Positions 63,628 to 64,000 of a DNA stretch of 64,000 bases are shown one piece after another (positions within the stretch are counted from its first letter, which is position 1; each line of letters starts with the position of its first letter). The position numbers and the translations under genes are program-made. The notes beneath the pieces were generated by a model. The model saw only the letters and a program-made list of their open reading frames with translations. It had not been told where the DNA came from and searched no databases. Location: NCBI RefSeq assembly GCF_003667825.1, contig NZ_CP033043.1, positions 311,001-375,000 on the forward strand. Direction: 5' to 3'. This stretch comes from Metabacillus litoralis (GTDB lineage Bacteria; Bacillota; Bacilli; Bacillales; Bacillaceae).

Positions 63628-64000
63628 TTAGACAAGCGAATTGAAGGAAAAGCCATCAACTGCTGAAATTCTTCCTCTCCACCATGTACCGCGGTTAGGA
63701 GTTTCTTGACTGTTTGTATTTAGATATTTCGCATCTTTAAGATGAATAAAGGTGAAAGGAGTCGAATTGTCTTTGGACTCTTGATCAGATTCTTCTTGTT
63801 TCTGCTTTGCGTATTCTTCTTTTAAATCATGAAACTTCTTTGAAATAATTTTTGACATCGTACTATCATGAAAATTCTTCGATGCTTCTGTGATTCCTTC
63901 ATAATAGGCAGTTGCCCCAATAAGAGTTCCTGAGACAACAGTTCCGTTTACACTTAAAGTAACATCAACTTCAACTCCGTCTTGCTCAACAAGATCTAAA
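63628..64000 (-). CDS. GvpU-like accessory protein (5' end outside window)
   Basis: The minus-strand frame is open to the window edge; the ATG at 63858 is internal. The visible part (LDLVEQDGVEVDVTLSVNGT, VVSGTLIGATAYYEGI, and a C-terminus with FTFIHLKDAKYLN and WWRGRISAVDGFSFNSL) resembles the gas vesicle accessory protein GvpU known from B. megaterium. No other gas vesicle gene is in the window. The frame runs into its terminator, so only the N-terminus is missing. Confidence 0.55.
   Translation of the reverse strand, partial: LDLVEQDGVEVDVTLSVNGTVVSGTLIGATAYYEGITEASKNFHDSTMSKIISKKFHDLKEEYAKQKQEESDQESKDNSTPFTFIHLKDAKYLNTNSQETPNRGTWWRGRISAVDGFSFNSLV

Noticed and set aside
1..64000. CRISPR arrays, prophage, transposases, tRNA or rRNA genes
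   Set aside because: No regularly spaced repeats, integrase/transposase motifs or structural RNA sequences were found on reading both strands.

Overview
The window is low-GC chromosomal DNA of an endospore-forming Bacillaceae (Bacillus/Metabacillus-like). Supporting signs are strong GGAGG ribosome binding sites, frequent GTG/TTG starts, spoIIP, sporulation-type (SigK-, SigE-like) promoter motifs, TnrA/GlnR boxes, cre sites, a SigW promoter in front of a flotillin gene, and guanidine-I (ykkC) riboswitches. No rRNA, tRNA, CRISPR array, prophage or insertion sequence was seen.

1-12.4 kb is a pyrimidine catabolism block. It holds PreT/PreA dihydropyrimidine dehydrogenase, dihydropyrimidinase, an NCS1 nucleobase permease, a PucR-type regulator with a TnrA-type box, an azoreductase, (methyl)malonate-semialdehyde dehydrogenase and a beta-alanine-type aminotransferase. 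The N-carbamoyl-beta-alanine hydrolase is missing here; an M20 carbamoylase at 55.1 kb beside a second PucR/CdaR-type regulator is a candidate.

12.4-26.0 kb is a guanidine assimilation island. A TnrA-box promoter and a guanidine-I riboswitch precede an SsuABC-like ABC importer and a chemoreceptor. A second TnrA promoter drives an APC permease. A third TnrA promoter with a second guanidine-I riboswitch drives two DUF1989 proteins (carboxyguanidine deiminase candidates), a biotin-dependent urea/guanidine carboxylase and allophanate hydrolase. The layout reads as nitrogen limitation AND guanidine logic.

26-31 kb holds housekeeping genes (PRC-barrel protein, D-2-hydroxyacid dehydrogenase, M50-like protease) and two family 2 glycosyltransferases.

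31-45 kb is a spore-surface/metal region. A SigK-like promoter precedes two paralogous membrane proteins, small Sm-like barrel proteins and a 1215-aa six-cupredoxin multicopper oxidase resembling the spore Mn(II) oxidase MnxG. Nearby are Cys/His-rich coat-like proteins, a YtkA/FixH-like lipoprotein, a Sco copper chaperone and CcdA. Next come three tandem small acidic-tailed proteins and a convergent 541-aa coiled-coil protein that carries the same small domain at its C-terminus. This family appears undescribed and is the best candidate for a new spore-surface system.

45-64 kb is mixed: an SDR, a YesL-like protein, proline to glutamate catabolism, a GNAT enzyme, SigW-flotillin, the second PucR/CdaR regulator with the M20 carbamoylase, a HAD phosphatase, a cold-shock protein, DinB, an MFS transporter, SpoIIP, an amino acid permease, and a truncated GvpU-like gene at the right edge.
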